The translations under genes and the position numbers were made by a program. DNA of 64,000 bases, taken from CAZGMN01 sp964645765 (lineage in GTDB: Bacteria; Acidobacteriota; Aminicenantia; Aminicenantales; Aminicenantaceae). Under the pieces are notes generated by a model. The model was not told the origin of the DNA and made no database searches. It saw only the letters and a list, made by a program, of their open reading frames with translations. Numbering within the stretch: position 1 is the stretch's first letter; each line of letters opens with the position of its first letter. This document shows, one piece after another, positions 26,470 to 35,148 of this stretch. The stretch is taken from assembly GCA_964645765.1 (NCBI GenBank), contig CAZYBE010000008.1, forward strand, positions 41,866-105,865, in the 5' to 3' direction.

Positions 26470-27154
26470 TGCCCAAAATCTTTTCTATCTCCTCCCAGCT
26501 CTTTAGTTTGTAGCCTTCCAAGAAAGAGAAGGAAAAGCTTTCTTGTTTCAGAGGCTGGTTAAAGCTGAGGCTGAGAATTTTGAGGCTTCCCCTGTTTAGA
26601 GGATGCTCGAACCCAATAAGGCGAGCAAACGGAGTTTTTGCAAAAAATTCCTTGATTTCAAAACGAAATTCTCCTCTCCGGCCGAAAACAATTCGGCCTG
26701 CTTCATCCTTTTCAAAACTCCAGCCGCCCAGGCTCTTCTCCTCTTCGGCTCCTCTCCCCTCATTCCATTCTCCGCTCAAAAGGCTTATCACCTCACCCAG
26801 GCTCAGCCTGAACCCAAGAAATTTGTCGATAATCTCCTCTTCTTCCCCTTGCCAATAGACCCTCTTTGAAGGAAGCACAAAGACCGCCTTCTCCTCGTCA
26901 ACGATAATCTGGTAGATGGCTCTGCCCAATAAATCAGTGACGGATATTCTTGCCCGATGGGGAAGGTGGAAAAGGAAGGAAAATTTAGACCGGACTGAGC
27001 CCTGGTCTCCGCTCATCTTTATGGAGGCATATCCTTCGATACTTTCAATCCGGGAAGGAGGAGAAAGCAAAATTCTGGAAGGATGGCAATGGCTGAGACA
27101 GAACAGAGCAGATAAAAAAAGAATGAAATAAAATAAACTTTGAACGCCCCTCAA
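26459..27154 (-). CDS. LolB-like outer membrane lipoprotein
   Basis: A 231-residue lipoprotein with a lipid-attachment-like CLSHC at the end of the signal peptide (about residues 19-23). The body has SKFSFLFHLPHRARISVTDL and a pattern of antiparallel strands as in LolB/DUF4292 proteins, which insert lipoproteins into the outer membrane. Its place before ispE, where E. coli has lolB, supports that reading. Start is a TTG at 27154 with GAGGAGGGG about five bases upstream; no ATG is better placed. Sequence similarity to classical LolB is weak, so function is inferred. Confidence 0.7.
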   Translation of the reverse strand: MRGVQSLFYFILFLSALFCLSHCHPSRILLSPPSRIESIEGYASIKMSGDQGSVRSKFSFLFHLPHRARISVTDLLGRAIYQIIVDEEKAVFVLPSKRVYWQGEEEEIIDKFLGFRLSLGEVISLLSGEWNEGRGAEEEKSLGGWSFEKDEAGRIVFGRRGEFRFEIKEFFAKTPFARLIGFEHPLNRGSLKILSLSFNQPLKQESFSFSFLEGYKLKSWEEIEKILGNEN

Positions 27155-27250
27155 GGCGCCCCTCCTCTGGATTGTTCTAAGTTTTCAGGAAGAAAAAAAT
27201 CAGTAGAACGGAGCTCTTCTGTCTGAAATGACTTTGACCCTATGAGTCTC

Positions 27251-27601
27251 TCAATCCTCTTTCTTCTCTCCCTTCTCTTCTCCTTCCTTTGGCCTCCGCT
27301 TGCCTTGATCATCAACAAGAGAAAAGCCGTAATCCTCGGTTTTGAGCTCTTTCTTCTTCGCCATCGGCTCTTTCTCTATGCTCTCCATTCTTGGCCTCAT
27401 CGCTTCAAGCCCCTTTCTTTCTTTCTCATCAACAAGAGAAAAGCCATAACTTTCAGTTTTTATTTCCTTTTTTTTCCTGCGAAAAAGAGGGTATAAAGGG
27501 GACCTGATCCTTCTTCCAAAACAAGACAGATTCGGATTGAAGATTAAAATGATAAAGAACAGGGCGAAGATGACCAGGATAAGGTAAATTCTCCAATTCA
27601 T
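27251..27601 (-). CDS. Small membrane-anchored protein with an internal duplication
   Basis: A 116-residue protein of no recognised family. Residues 4-22 form one membrane helix (IYLILVIFALFFIILIF). The basic, charged tail contains two copies of a unit: KKEIKTESYGFSLVDEK (about 44-60) and KKELKTEDYGFSLVDDQ (about 83-99), with the stretch coding for GFSLVDD/E nearly unchanged at DNA level. The repeats look like short binding motifs. It lies 97 bp before the LolB-like gene on the same strand. Functional assignment is not possible. Confidence 0.55.
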   Translation of the reverse strand: MNWRIYLILVIFALFFIILIFNPNLSCFGRRIRSPLYPLFRRKKKEIKTESYGFSLVDEKERKGLEAMRPRMESIEKEPMAKKKELKTEDYGFSLVDDQGKRRPKEGEEKGEKKED

Positions 27602-27707
27602 CTGCGGCCTCGAAGAGTGAAGGCTTTTCTCTTCAAAATTTCCTGAATGAAAGCTTGCGGGGTAATTATATGTCTGAGTTTTTGATTAGTCAACAAAAGG
27701 CTGGCTC

Positions 27708-27816
27708 AGGCTAGGTGCTTTGAAAACACGCCGCTTTTGTCTCGCTCGGGCAAAAGTGGCGTGCCTTCGAGCCACTCTGCCAGAGCCATTCAAACGGTTT
27801 TCAAAGTACCTAGCCT
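27708..27816. repeat. Palindromic repeat R1-C
   Basis: Outer arms 27708-27727 and 27797-27816 are inverted with 19 of 20 matches. An inner hairpin pairs GCCGCTTTTG (27730-27739) with CAAAAGTGGC (27751-27760), with one G-T pair. It shares CGCCGCTTTTGT, AACACG and CAAACGGTTTTC with copies at 51735 and 56918 but has a shorter core. It occupies most of the gap 27602-27889 between two minus-strand small genes. Confidence 0.8.
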
Positions 27817-27889
27817 TCGCCAACAATAATCATTCAGAGCTTATTTGGTAAAAAGAGTTAATAGGAAAGGGCTTAAGTGGTTAAGATTC

Positions 27890-28027
27890 CTAAGGGCTTT
27901 CTTCCTCGGAATCTTTCTGGAATTCTGGAATTTTGGACTTTATTCCTTCTCCGCCTAAATAAAAACCAATCAAGAAGGCAGAGCAGGCAGCGACGATAAA
28001 AATAAGAACTTTCAAAAAATCTTTCAT
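27890..28027 (-). CDS. Possible 45-residue single-helix membrane protein
   Basis: A short frame starting MKDFLKVLIFIVAACSAFLI and ending DSEEESP. It has one hydrophobic helix (residues 4-24), a Gly-rich turn and an acidic tail, which is a common design of small inner-membrane proteins. There is no ribosome site, but a promoter-like pair (28038-28064) ends about 10 bp before the ATG, compatible with a near-leaderless mRNA. No family is recognised. An overlapping frame on the same strand (27873-28076) has a much poorer composition. Confidence 0.4.
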   Translation of the reverse strand: MKDFLKVLIFIVAACSAFLIGFYLGGEGIKSKIPEFQKDSEEESP

Positions 28028-28037
28028 TTTTTTTAAA

Positions 28038-28064
28038 TTTATATCCAAAACGAAAAAAAGTCAA
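28038..28064 (-). promoter_or_regulatory. Promoter-like pair before the 45-residue gene
   Basis: On the minus strand TTGACT (28064-28059) and TATAAA (28043-28038) are spaced by 15 bp, slightly short of the optimum; TAAATT two bases further gives 17. Confidence 0.35.
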
Positions 28065-28175
28065 TAAGAATAGCATCGCCGATCACGGAATTTTGGATGG
28101 TGTCTTAGATTTGATTTTTAGCTCATTTCTTTGTATATTTCTTTATTATATCTTTATTTCGGAATAGGCAAAAAA

Positions 28176-29621
28176 ATGAAAAAAAAGGCATTGATTACCC
28201 TGTTTTCGTTATTACTCCTAACCTCCTTTTCCTGGCCTCAGGGAATAAGAAAACCGGTAGCGGCTAGAGGATTTTACCCCGACAACCCAGAGCTTCTCTC
28301 TCGCCAGATTGACTCGTTTCTCCAGAATGCCAAAAAACCCATTGCTTCGGCTGAAAACCTCATCGCTCTTATCGCCCCTCACGCCGGTTATGCCTATGCA
28401 GGACTGGTCGCAGCTTCCGCCTACCGCCTGGCCAAGGGAAAGGATTACGAAACCGTGGTCATCATCGGCCCTTCCCACCACTATGGATTTGAGGGCTGCT
28501 CCATCTATCTCCGCGGCGGGTTCGAAACCCCCCTGGGCGTGGCTGCGGTTGACGAATCTCTTGCCTTGGAGCTTTCCAGGGCTTCTGGCTACGGGTATAT
28601 CCCTGAAGCTCATGCGGAGGAGCACTCGGTGGAAGTCCAGGTTCCCTTTATCCAGAAGACTCTGCCCAAGGCGAAAATAGTCCCGATTGTCATGGGCTAC
28701 GGCTACCAAACAAGGACAACCATCATTACTCTCGCTAATTCCCTGTCTAAAGTCCTCCCCGGAAAAAAGGTCCTGGTTGTCGCTTCAACAGACATGTCTC
28801 ATTATCTTCCAAAAAAAGATGCCAACGAAACTGATGCCAACACTGCTTCTTTGATTAAATCCTTTAACACCGAGCTTCTCCTCACAAAGGTCCAGAGAGG
28901 AGAAAACATCATGTGCGGCGGCGGCCCTGTCGTTTCAACTTTGCTCTACGCCAAAAAAATGGAAAACGCCAAAGTCGAGGTCCTGGACTATACGGATTCT
29001 TCCCAATCCCAATACGGGACCCCGGAGTCTGGGGTCGTCGGCTACTTAGCAGCTGCCATCATAGCCGGAGACCCTCCTGCGGAATTTGCGCTCACCGCTG
29101 AAGAGAAGGGAGAGCTTCTGAAGCTTGCCCGGCAAGCTATCAACGAGTTCATCAGGCAGAATAAAGTTGTCGAGTACAAAACCCAGAATATGAATTTTTT
29201 ATCCAGCAAGGGGGCCTTCGTAACTCTGAAAGAAAAGGGTCTTCTTCGAGGCTGCATAGGCTATATTGAGCCTGTTTATCCTCTGTGCCAGACAATCATC
29301 CAGACTGCGATCCTTGCTGCCTGCCGAGACCCAAGGTTCCCGCCTGTCTCGGCCGCAGAGCTTGACGACTTGGAAATAGAAATTTCTGTTCTCACCCCTT
29401 TGAAGAAGATTGATTCTCCAAACGTTGTCGAGGTTGGCAAGCACGGTCTTTTCATTTCCCAAGGCGATAAAAACGGGATCCTTTTACCTCAGGTCCCTGT
29501 AGAAAATCACTGGTCAAGGGAAATATTCCTCAACGAGGCCTGTCTAAAGGCGGGTCTTCCCATGGATGCCTGGAAATCAGGAGCCGATATTTATATATTC
29601 GAAGCCATTGTCTTTCATTAG
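28176..29621 (+). CDS. Exported Memo-AMMECR1 fusion (AmmeMemoRadiSam proteins B and A)
   Basis: A 481-residue fusion. After a signal peptide (MKKKALITLFSLLLLTSFSW) comes a Memo-like dioxygenase-fold domain with APHAGYAYAG, GPSHHYGFEG, EEHSVEVQVPF and STDMSHY, the conserved His-rich site (about residues 30-285). From about 300 to the end is an AMMECR1 domain with the hallmark RGCIGYIEP. Both domains are widespread, usually with a radical SAM partner, and their reaction is unknown. I place the start at ATG 28176, since only this gives the signal peptide; an in-frame ATG at 28131 adds unrelated residues. An exported version is unusual, because related proteins are mostly cytoplasmic. No radical SAM gene is visible nearby. 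Confidence 0.88.
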   Translation: MKKKALITLFSLLLLTSFSWPQGIRKPVAARGFYPDNPELLSRQIDSFLQNAKKPIASAENLIALIAPHAGYAYAGLVAASAYRLAKGKDYETVVIIGPSHHYGFEGCSIYLRGGFETPLGVAAVDESLALELSRASGYGYIPEAHAEEHSVEVQVPFIQKTLPKAKIVPIVMGYGYQTRTTIITLANSLSKVLPGKKVLVVASTDMSHYLPKKDANETDANTASLIKSFNTELLLTKVQRGENIMCGGGPVVSTLLYAKKMENAKVEVLDYTDSSQSQYGTPESGVVGYLAAAIIAGDPPAEFALTAEEKGELLKLARQAINEFIRQNKVVEYKTQNMNFLSSKGAFVTLKEKGLLRGCIGYIEPVYPLCQTIIQTAILAACRDPRFPPVSAAELDDLEIEISVLTPLKKIDSPNVVEVGKHGLFISQGDKNGILLPQVPVENHWSREIFLNEACLKAGLPMDAWKSGADIYIFEAIVFH

Positions 29622-29661
29622 TAAGGATCTCCATCGCCTCAGGATTTTTGCGAGTTAAAGA

Positions 29662-29937
29662 ATGCCAATTTATGAATACAAGTGCTTAAAATGCGGAAAG
29701 GTCATTGAAATCCTGCAGAGAAGCAGCGAGCCGCGTCTTAAAGAATGTCCAAGCTGCGGCGGCTCTCTAAAGAAACTCCTCTCTCCTCCTGCCATTCAAT
29801 TTAAAGGCAGCGGCTGGTACATCACGGATTACGCTCATAAGAAAGAAGCAAAGAAGGAAGGCAAGCCTGAAGAAAAACAAAAAGACGAAAAAAAAGAACC
29901 CGCCAAGAAACGATCAGGGTCTTCATCCCCTGACTGA
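29662..29937 (+). CDS. FmdB-family zinc-ribbon protein
   Basis: A 91-residue protein with the FmdB/CxxC ribbon: MPIYEYKCLKCGKVIE at residues 1-16 and CPSCGGSLKKLL at about 34-45. The motif IQFKGSGWYITDY follows, and the last 30 residues are Lys/Glu-rich. These small proteins are thought to act in regulation or nucleic acid binding; no function is certain. It is 40 bp after the Memo-AMMECR1 gene. Confidence 0.85.
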   Translation: MPIYEYKCLKCGKVIEILQRSSEPRLKECPSCGGSLKKLLSPPAIQFKGSGWYITDYAHKKEAKKEGKPEEKQKDEKKEPAKKRSGSSSPD

Positions 29938-29964
29938 GCTGGAGATAAGAACATCGATTGCGTT

Positions 29965-29993
29965 TTGACAATATATTGATTCAAGAATAAAAT
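29965..29993 (+). promoter_or_regulatory. Consensus promoter of the heptosyltransferase gene, leaderless geometry
   Basis: TTGACA (29965-29970), a 17-bp spacer and TAAAAT (29988-29993) end only 7 bp before ATG 30001. A normal start site would coincide with the A of the ATG, so the transcript should be leaderless. No ribosome site is present upstream of the ATG. Confidence 0.7.
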
Positions 29994-30000
29994 TGGTTCG

Positions 30001-31005
30001 ATGAAAATACTTGTTCGGGCTCCTAACTGGATCGGGGATTCTGTCCTTGCTCTACCGGCCATTGAGTCCTTGAGCAAAAATTTTCTCCAATCCGAGATAT
30101 GGGTGGCGGCAAAAGAATGGGTGAAAGACATTTTTTACGCACATGATTTTATAAAAGAAGTCCTCCCCATTCCTGAATCTGATGACATCAAAGGCCTGAG
30201 GAATTTGGCTCAAAAAATTAAAGAATTGGAGTTTGAGATCGGGATTCTCTTCACCAATTCCTTCTACTCTGCCCTAACCTTCTATCTTGCCAAGATTCCA
30301 CAAAGATGGGGATACTCCAGGGACGGACGCGGCATTCTTCTCACCAAGGGCGTAGCCGTAAAAGAACAGGAAGCAAATCTCCACCAGCTTGTTTACTATC
30401 TGAACCTAATCTCAGAATTAGGCTTAAAGACCTATCCTCCAAAACTATCGCTTGTCTTGACCCCTGAAGAAAAGAGGCAGGCTAAGGAGCTGCTTCTTTC
30501 CTTTAATATAGACTTGAAACGCCCTTTAGCCATTCTCAGCCCTGGCGCCTCTTATGGCCCTGCGAAAAGATGGCCTGCGTCAAAGTTTGCTGGGCTTGCT
30601 AATTTGCTTTCGGAAAGGAAAAATGCGAGAACGCTCGTCATTGGCTCCTCGAATGAGATTGAACTGGCAGAAGCCGTTGCCTCTTCTATGAAGGAAGAGC
30701 CAATCAACCTTTCTGGGAAGACAAGCCTTCGCCTCCTTGCCAGCCTTATAATCCACGCAGACCTGTTTATTACCAACGACTCCGGCCCGATGCACCTGGC
30801 GAATGCCCTGAACGTACCCGTGGTAGCCATTTTCGGGCCGACCGACCCAGCCATCACGGGTCCTTTCCAAGAGCCAGCAGCTGTCATCAAGAAAGACGTC
30901 CCCTGCTGGCCCTGTAGCTACAGGGAATGCCCGTTTGACCACAGATGCATGATGAACATCGATGTTGAAGAGGTTTATCAGGCCTGCCAGAAATTTTTGG
31001 AATGA
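30001..31005 (+). CDS. waaF: ADP-heptose:LPS heptosyltransferase II
   Basis: GT9-family enzyme that adds heptose to the inner core of LPS at the cytoplasmic face of the inner membrane. The 334-residue product has the N-terminal ILVRAPNWIGDSVLALPAI and, in the C-terminal Rossmann half, PGASYGPAKRWPASKFAGLA, LFITNDSGPMHLANAL and VAIFGPTDP. It overlaps gmhB by 4 bp, which supplies the heptose precursor. The gene shows that the cell makes heptose-containing LPS or a related glycan. Confidence 0.94.
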   Translation: MKILVRAPNWIGDSVLALPAIESLSKNFLQSEIWVAAKEWVKDIFYAHDFIKEVLPIPESDDIKGLRNLAQKIKELEFEIGILFTNSFYSALTFYLAKIPQRWGYSRDGRGILLTKGVAVKEQEANLHQLVYYLNLISELGLKTYPPKLSLVLTPEEKRQAKELLLSFNIDLKRPLAILSPGASYGPAKRWPASKFAGLANLLSERKNARTLVIGSSNEIELAEAVASSMKEEPINLSGKTSLRLLASLIIHADLFITNDSGPMHLANALNVPVVAIFGPTDPAITGPFQEPAAVIKKDVPCWPCSYRECPFDHRCMMNIDVEEVYQACQKFLE

Positions 31006-31595
31006 AAAAAAGAGCGGTCTTTCTCGATAGAGATGGAACAATCAACAAAGACGTGGGATATCCCAACTCCTTCAGCTTGATAAAAATCTATCCTTTTAGC
31101 TTCGAAGCCATCAGGAAAATAAACGAAGCCGGGCTCTTAGCGGTCATTGTCACTAACCAATCTGGCGTAGGGCGGGGGCTTATTGTGGAGAAAAGCCTCC
31201 ATGATATTCACCGGAGATTCAAAGCCGCTTTTGCCAAACATGACGCCCATTTTGACGGCTTTTATTACTGTCCCCATTACCCTTCCTCCCTGATTCCTCG
31301 TTACAGAAAAAACTGTCAATGCCGCAAGCCAAACCCGGGCATGGCACTTCAAGCTGCAGAAGATTTGAACATCGACATAAAAAAATCTTATATGATAGGG
31401 GACAAAGTCGAAGACATCCTCTTCGGGCTGAATATTCAGGCCAAACCCATACTCGTCCTCACTGGTTTTGGCAAAAAATCGCTGCTCAAGCTCAAAGAAA
31501 AGGGAAGGATTCCTGCCTATGCTGCTTCGAACCTCCTGGATGCCGTAAACTGGATCCTAAAAATAGAGAAGAAGGCTTCTTCTGGCTTAAACTGA
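31002..31595 (+). CDS. gmhB: D-glycero-beta-D-manno-heptose 1,7-bisphosphate 7-phosphatase
   Basis: HAD-family phosphatase in ADP-heptose synthesis. The 197-residue protein has the catalytic VFLDRDGTINKDVGY (Asp nucleophile and acid), the second motif VTNQSGVGRG, the zinc loop CPHYPSSLIPRYRKNCQC with its flanking KPNPGMA, and the final motif MIGDKVEDI. ATG at 31002 overlaps the heptosyltransferase stop. Confidence 0.94.
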   Translation: MKKRAVFLDRDGTINKDVGYPNSFSLIKIYPFSFEAIRKINEAGLLAVIVTNQSGVGRGLIVEKSLHDIHRRFKAAFAKHDAHFDGFYYCPHYPSSLIPRYRKNCQCRKPNPGMALQAAEDLNIDIKKSYMIGDKVEDILFGLNIQAKPILVLTGFGKKSLLKLKEKGRIPAYAASNLLDAVNWILKIEKKASSGLN

Positions 31596-31626
31596 CCGCA
31601 GCGCTTGGAGAACCAAGGCTTCAACG

Positions 31627-33762
31627 ATGATCAGGTTTGAAGATATCTTAGAAAAGGTTTCCTCTTCTTACAGCGAGAAGGACATCCTTCTCCTTAAAAA
31701 AGCTTATATTTTTGCAGCTCAGGCTCATAAAGGCCAGACAAGACGCTCAGGCGAGCCTTACTTGAGCCACTCCTTGGAAGTTGCCGGCATGCTGGCCGAC
31801 ATGAAATTGGATAAGATAACTTTAGTTGCCGGCCTTCTCCATGATGTCTTGGAAGACACCGATGTCACCTCTCCCGACCTCGTCCATGCTTTTGGCAAAG
31901 AAACAACCCATTTGGTCGAGGGGGTGACAAAAATCAGCCGTATCCAAGAATCCTCCCCAGAAACGAGGCAGGCAGAGAGCATCCGGAAAGTCATCCTGGC
32001 CATGACCGATGACCTAAGGGTTATTTTTGTTAAACTGGCCGATAGAATTCACAATCTCAAAACTTTGAAATTCCTGCCCGAGGATAGGCAAAAACAAATT
32101 GCCAATGAAACCCTGGAAATCTATGCCCCGATTGCCAACCGTCTCGGCATGGGAAAAATAAAGGCCGAGCTGGAAGACCTTTCCTTCCGCTACGTCAATC
32201 CAGACGATTATTTTAAAGTCGCCTCGCTGGTAGAGCCTCAGAGGGGAAGGGCAGAAAAGGAGCTAAAAAAAACAAAGAGAGCCCTGGAAAAGCTAATGAA
32301 AGAGAATAATATCCCGGCAGAAATTACCTATCGTATAAAAAGGCATTACAGCATTTATAACAAGATGAAAAAACAGAATACCCCCTTCGACCAAGTCTTT
32401 GATTTCATTGCCCTTAGGCTTGTCGTCGATTCTGCTCAAAATTGTTACTCTGCTCTTGGTGTCATCCACCAGAACTGGCCTCATCTTCCCCATCGATTCC
32501 GGGATTTCATCGCCATGCCCAAGCCCAATCTTTATCAATCCCTCCACACAACCATCATTCCCGAAAGCAAGCGAACCATCGAAATTCAAATCCGAACCCA
32601 AGATATGCATAACTTGGCTGAAAACGGAATTGCCGCGCACTGGAAATACAAAGAGACTTCTCCCGAGGTCATGAGAGAGGATCGAAGACTTCACTGGCTA
32701 AGAGAAATGGTCGGTTTTTACAAAGAGCAAAAGAGCCCCAAAGAATTCTTGAAAAGCCTGAAGATAAACCTCGTTCCTGAGGATGTTTATGTCTTCACTC
32801 CAAAAGGCAAGGTCGTAACTCTGCCCATCGGTGCTTCTGCCCTGGACTTTGCTTTTAAAATTCATTCTGAAATTGGCCTGCACTCCTCAGCGGCAAAGAT
32901 TAACTATAAGGCTGCGCCTTTGAAGACAATTCTGAAATCTGGAGACATTGTGGAGATAACCACCTCACCGGAAAAAACACCACGCCGTGACTGGCTGAAT
33001 ATTGCTTTCACCTCAACGGCCCGACATCAGATCAAGCACTGGCTGAACCTGCAAGACAAGATAAAAACCGAAGCGCTTGGAAGAAAGCTTTGGGAGAGAG
33101 AAATCAAAAAATACAAGATTCCATCTGATTTGCTGAAGGAATCAAATCTTATAAGAGCTATCTCGTCGATGACAAACTTCCACATCAAAAAAATAGAAGA
33201 ATTTTATTCTCTCCTCGGCTTCGGCAAAATCATCGTTGACAAGAAATTCTTGGAGAGGCTCTTCCCTTCCGAAGAAATCATAGAGAAAAAAGAAACTTTC
33301 CTTAAAAGAGTCGCTAAAAGAGTCGCTAAAAAGCCAAAGCCAGCCATCGCCATCAAGGGAATAAAACTAGCGAAATGCTGTTCCCCCATCAAAGGTGAAC
33401 CGATAACAGGATACATTACTTCGGGGAAAGGAATAACAGTTCACTCTCTTCGCTGTCCTTTGATTGCAAAAGAAATATTGGACGACCAGCGCAAGATTGA
33501 GGTTTCTTGGGAGGATGCGCCGGAACAGATTTACAAGGGGAAGCTCTTGATTACAAGCGAAAACTCACGCGGGCTTTTAGCCAAGCTCGCCTCTGGCATC
33601 GCCGAGCTGGGAGGAGATATCGCCAAGGCTGAGGTCAAGACTTTTGCTGATAATAATGCTCTATTTAAAATATCGGTCATTATTCCAGACATCGAACATT
33701 TCGAGGCGATAGCCAAGGAAATTTCGAGAATAAAAGAGGTTATCTCTGTGAAAAGAGTCTAA
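31627..33762 (+). CDS. rel: Bifunctional (p)ppGpp synthetase/hydrolase, Rel/SpoT
   Basis: Controls the stringent response by making and breaking (p)ppGpp. The 711-residue protein has an intact HD hydrolase (GLLHDVLEDTDV, about 78-89), the synthetase domain with YSIYNKMKKQ and RFRDFIAMPKPNLYQSLHT, a TGS domain (VYVFTPKGKVVTLP), and a C-terminal ACT domain. Both activities are therefore likely. It follows gmhB by 31 bp. A short tandem duplication (KRVAKRVAKKP, about 560-570) is visible, at about 33310-33335 in the DNA. Confidence 0.96.
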   Translation: MIRFEDILEKVSSSYSEKDILLLKKAYIFAAQAHKGQTRRSGEPYLSHSLEVAGMLADMKLDKITLVAGLLHDVLEDTDVTSPDLVHAFGKETTHLVEGVTKISRIQESSPETRQAESIRKVILAMTDDLRVIFVKLADRIHNLKTLKFLPEDRQKQIANETLEIYAPIANRLGMGKIKAELEDLSFRYVNPDDYFKVASLVEPQRGRAEKELKKTKRALEKLMKENNIPAEITYRIKRHYSIYNKMKKQNTPFDQVFDFIALRLVVDSAQNCYSALGVIHQNWPHLPHRFRDFIAMPKPNLYQSLHTTIIPESKRTIEIQIRTQDMHNLAENGIAAHWKYKETSPEVMREDRRLHWLREMVGFYKEQKSPKEFLKSLKINLVPEDVYVFTPKGKVVTLPIGASALDFAFKIHSEIGLHSSAAKINYKAAPLKTILKSGDIVEITTSPEKTPRRDWLNIAFTSTARHQIKHWLNLQDKIKTEALGRKLWEREIKKYKIPSDLLKESNLIRAISSMTNFHIKKIEEFYSLLGFGKIIVDKKFLERLFPSEEIIEKKETFLKRVAKRVAKKPKPAIAIKGIKLAKCCSPIKGEPITGYITSGKGITVHSLRCPLIAKEILDDQRKIEVSWEDAPEQIYKGKLLITSENSRGLLAKLASGIAELGGDIAKAEVKTFADNNALFKISVIIPDIEHFEAIAKEISRIKEVISVKRV

Positions 33763-33768
33763 AGAGAC

Positions 33769-33960
33769 TCAGATGGCCTTCGCCACCCTTCTCGAACGAA
33801 GACACCTTGTGCAGACCCACATCCTTTTGGCTCCTCCTTTCGTCTGGACTTTCACTCTCTGGAGATTCGGCTTCCATTTCTTTTTGGAAGCCTTGTGGGA
33901 ATGGCTGAGGCTCAAGCCAAAAGAGGGGCCTTTTCCGCAAACCGCACAAATTTTGGGCAT
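33769..33960 (-). CDS. rpmB: 50S ribosomal protein bL28
   Basis: A 63-residue ribosomal protein opening MPKICAVCGKGPSFGLSLSH, then HKASKKKWKPNLQ and MWVCTRCLRS, with the two CxxC pairs of the zinc-binding form. It is alone on the minus strand and converges with rel, leaving only 6 bp between stop codons. Confidence 0.96.
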   Translation of the reverse strand: MPKICAVCGKGPSFGLSLSHSHKASKKKWKPNLQRVKVQTKGGAKRMWVCTRCLRSRRVAKAI

Positions 33961-34079
33961 TTTCCTTACTTTCTAAAAGAACCTTTTATAGCACATTTCG
34001 GATAAAAATCCAACTTCTCTTTCATATTAATGGAAATCAACTTTCTCAATCGCTTAGAATTTTTCGAAAATGCGCAGCA

Positions 34080-34997
34080 TCAAAGTCTTCGTCTCCGCTT
34101 GAAGGCCTGCAGGGTGTTCCGCATCAGCATGGCCACGGTTAAAGGCCCGACCCCTCCTGGAACCGGAGTCAAATATCCTGCCTTCTCGATAACCCTCGGG
34201 TCGACGTCGCCGACCAGCGTGTATCCTTTCTCTTGAAGGTCTTTTTCTCTCTTCTCATCCTTCCCGAAAAACTCTTTCACTTTGGAGGCCTCGGCGAGTT
34301 GATTCTGGCCCACATCCACGACAACAGCACCGGGCTTTACAAATTCCGGTGTTATAAAGGCCCCTCGACCCATTGCGGCAACAAGGATGTCTGCTTCAGA
34401 AGTAACCCTGGAAAGGTCTTTTGTCCTGGTGTGGCAGATGGTTACAGTTCCGTTTTCATTGGTCATCATCGCCGCCAGAGGCTTGCCGACGATAAGGCTT
34501 CTCCCGACGATGACAATCCTTTTTCCTTCGATCAAGATGTTTTTTGACTTCAAGAGCTCCATTATCCCCAGCGGGGTACAGGGCCTTAATCCTTCTTGAT
34601 TCATCAGCAGATTGCCCAGATTAAAAGGATGGATGCCGTCGACATCCTTCTCAGGGGGGATGGCTGTTATCGTCTCCTGGGCGCTGAGCGCTGGAGGAAG
34701 AGGAAGCTGGACAAGGATTCCATCGACATCTTCCCTGCGCCCTAAAAGCTCGATTTCAGACTTCAAAGAAGATGCTTCTGTCTCTTCAGGAAAGCTGAGA
34801 ATCTCTGATTGGATGCCAAGCTCGTCGCAGGATCTCTTCTTTGTTCGCAAATAATTCTTTGAAGCCTTGCGCTCTCCGACCAAGATTCCAACCAGAAAGG
34901 GGACTTGATTCTTTTCCTTCAAATAGAAAGATACTTCTCCTTTTACGTCTTCCTTTATTTTGTTTGCCAGCGTCGTTCCTTCAAGCCAGCTGCCCAT
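34080..34997 (-). CDS. folD: Methylenetetrahydrofolate dehydrogenase/cyclohydrolase FolD
   Basis: Interconverts methylene-, methenyl- and formyl-tetrahydrofolate. The 305-residue protein includes the catalytic Tyr-Lys motif NYLRTKKRS (about 49-57), DVDGILVQLPLP, the NADP loop GRSLIVGKPLAAM and the C-terminal PVPGGVGPLTVAML. A GGAG ribosome site and a consensus promoter at 35027-35055 precede it. The 119 bp between its stop and rpmB hold no feature I can support. Confidence 0.97.
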   Translation of the reverse strand: MGSWLEGTTLANKIKEDVKGEVSFYLKEKNQVPFLVGILVGERKASKNYLRTKKRSCDELGIQSEILSFPEETEASSLKSEIELLGRREDVDGILVQLPLPPALSAQETITAIPPEKDVDGIHPFNLGNLLMNQEGLRPCTPLGIMELLKSKNILIEGKRIVIVGRSLIVGKPLAAMMTNENGTVTICHTRTKDLSRVTSEADILVAAMGRGAFITPEFVKPGAVVVDVGQNQLAEASKVKEFFGKDEKREKDLQEKGYTLVGDVDPRVIEKAGYLTPVPGGVGPLTVAMLMRNTLQAFKRRRRL

Positions 34998-35026
34998 TTT
35001 TTTCTCCTAACGAGAACAGTTCAACA

Positions 35027-35055
35027 ATTATATAGATGTCTCATCTTTATGACAA
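35027..35055 (-). promoter_or_regulatory. Sigma70-type promoter of folD
   Basis: Minus strand TTGTCA (35055-35050), a 17-bp spacer and TATAAT (35032-35027), about 30 bp before the folD ATG. Confidence 0.75.
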
Positions 35056-35148
35056 CCAAAATCACCTTTCAGGGCGCTTTTTCAGTGTTAAAAAAGCGTT
35101 TCGAATCAAGCTCGAGTTCCGAACCCATCCATTTCTCTTGTTCCCAGG

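Noticed and set aside
27873..28076. 67-residue minus-strand frame overlapping the 45-residue gene
   Set aside because: Its Arg/Phe-rich composition is that of a shifted frame, and the 45-residue frame has a better membrane-protein design.
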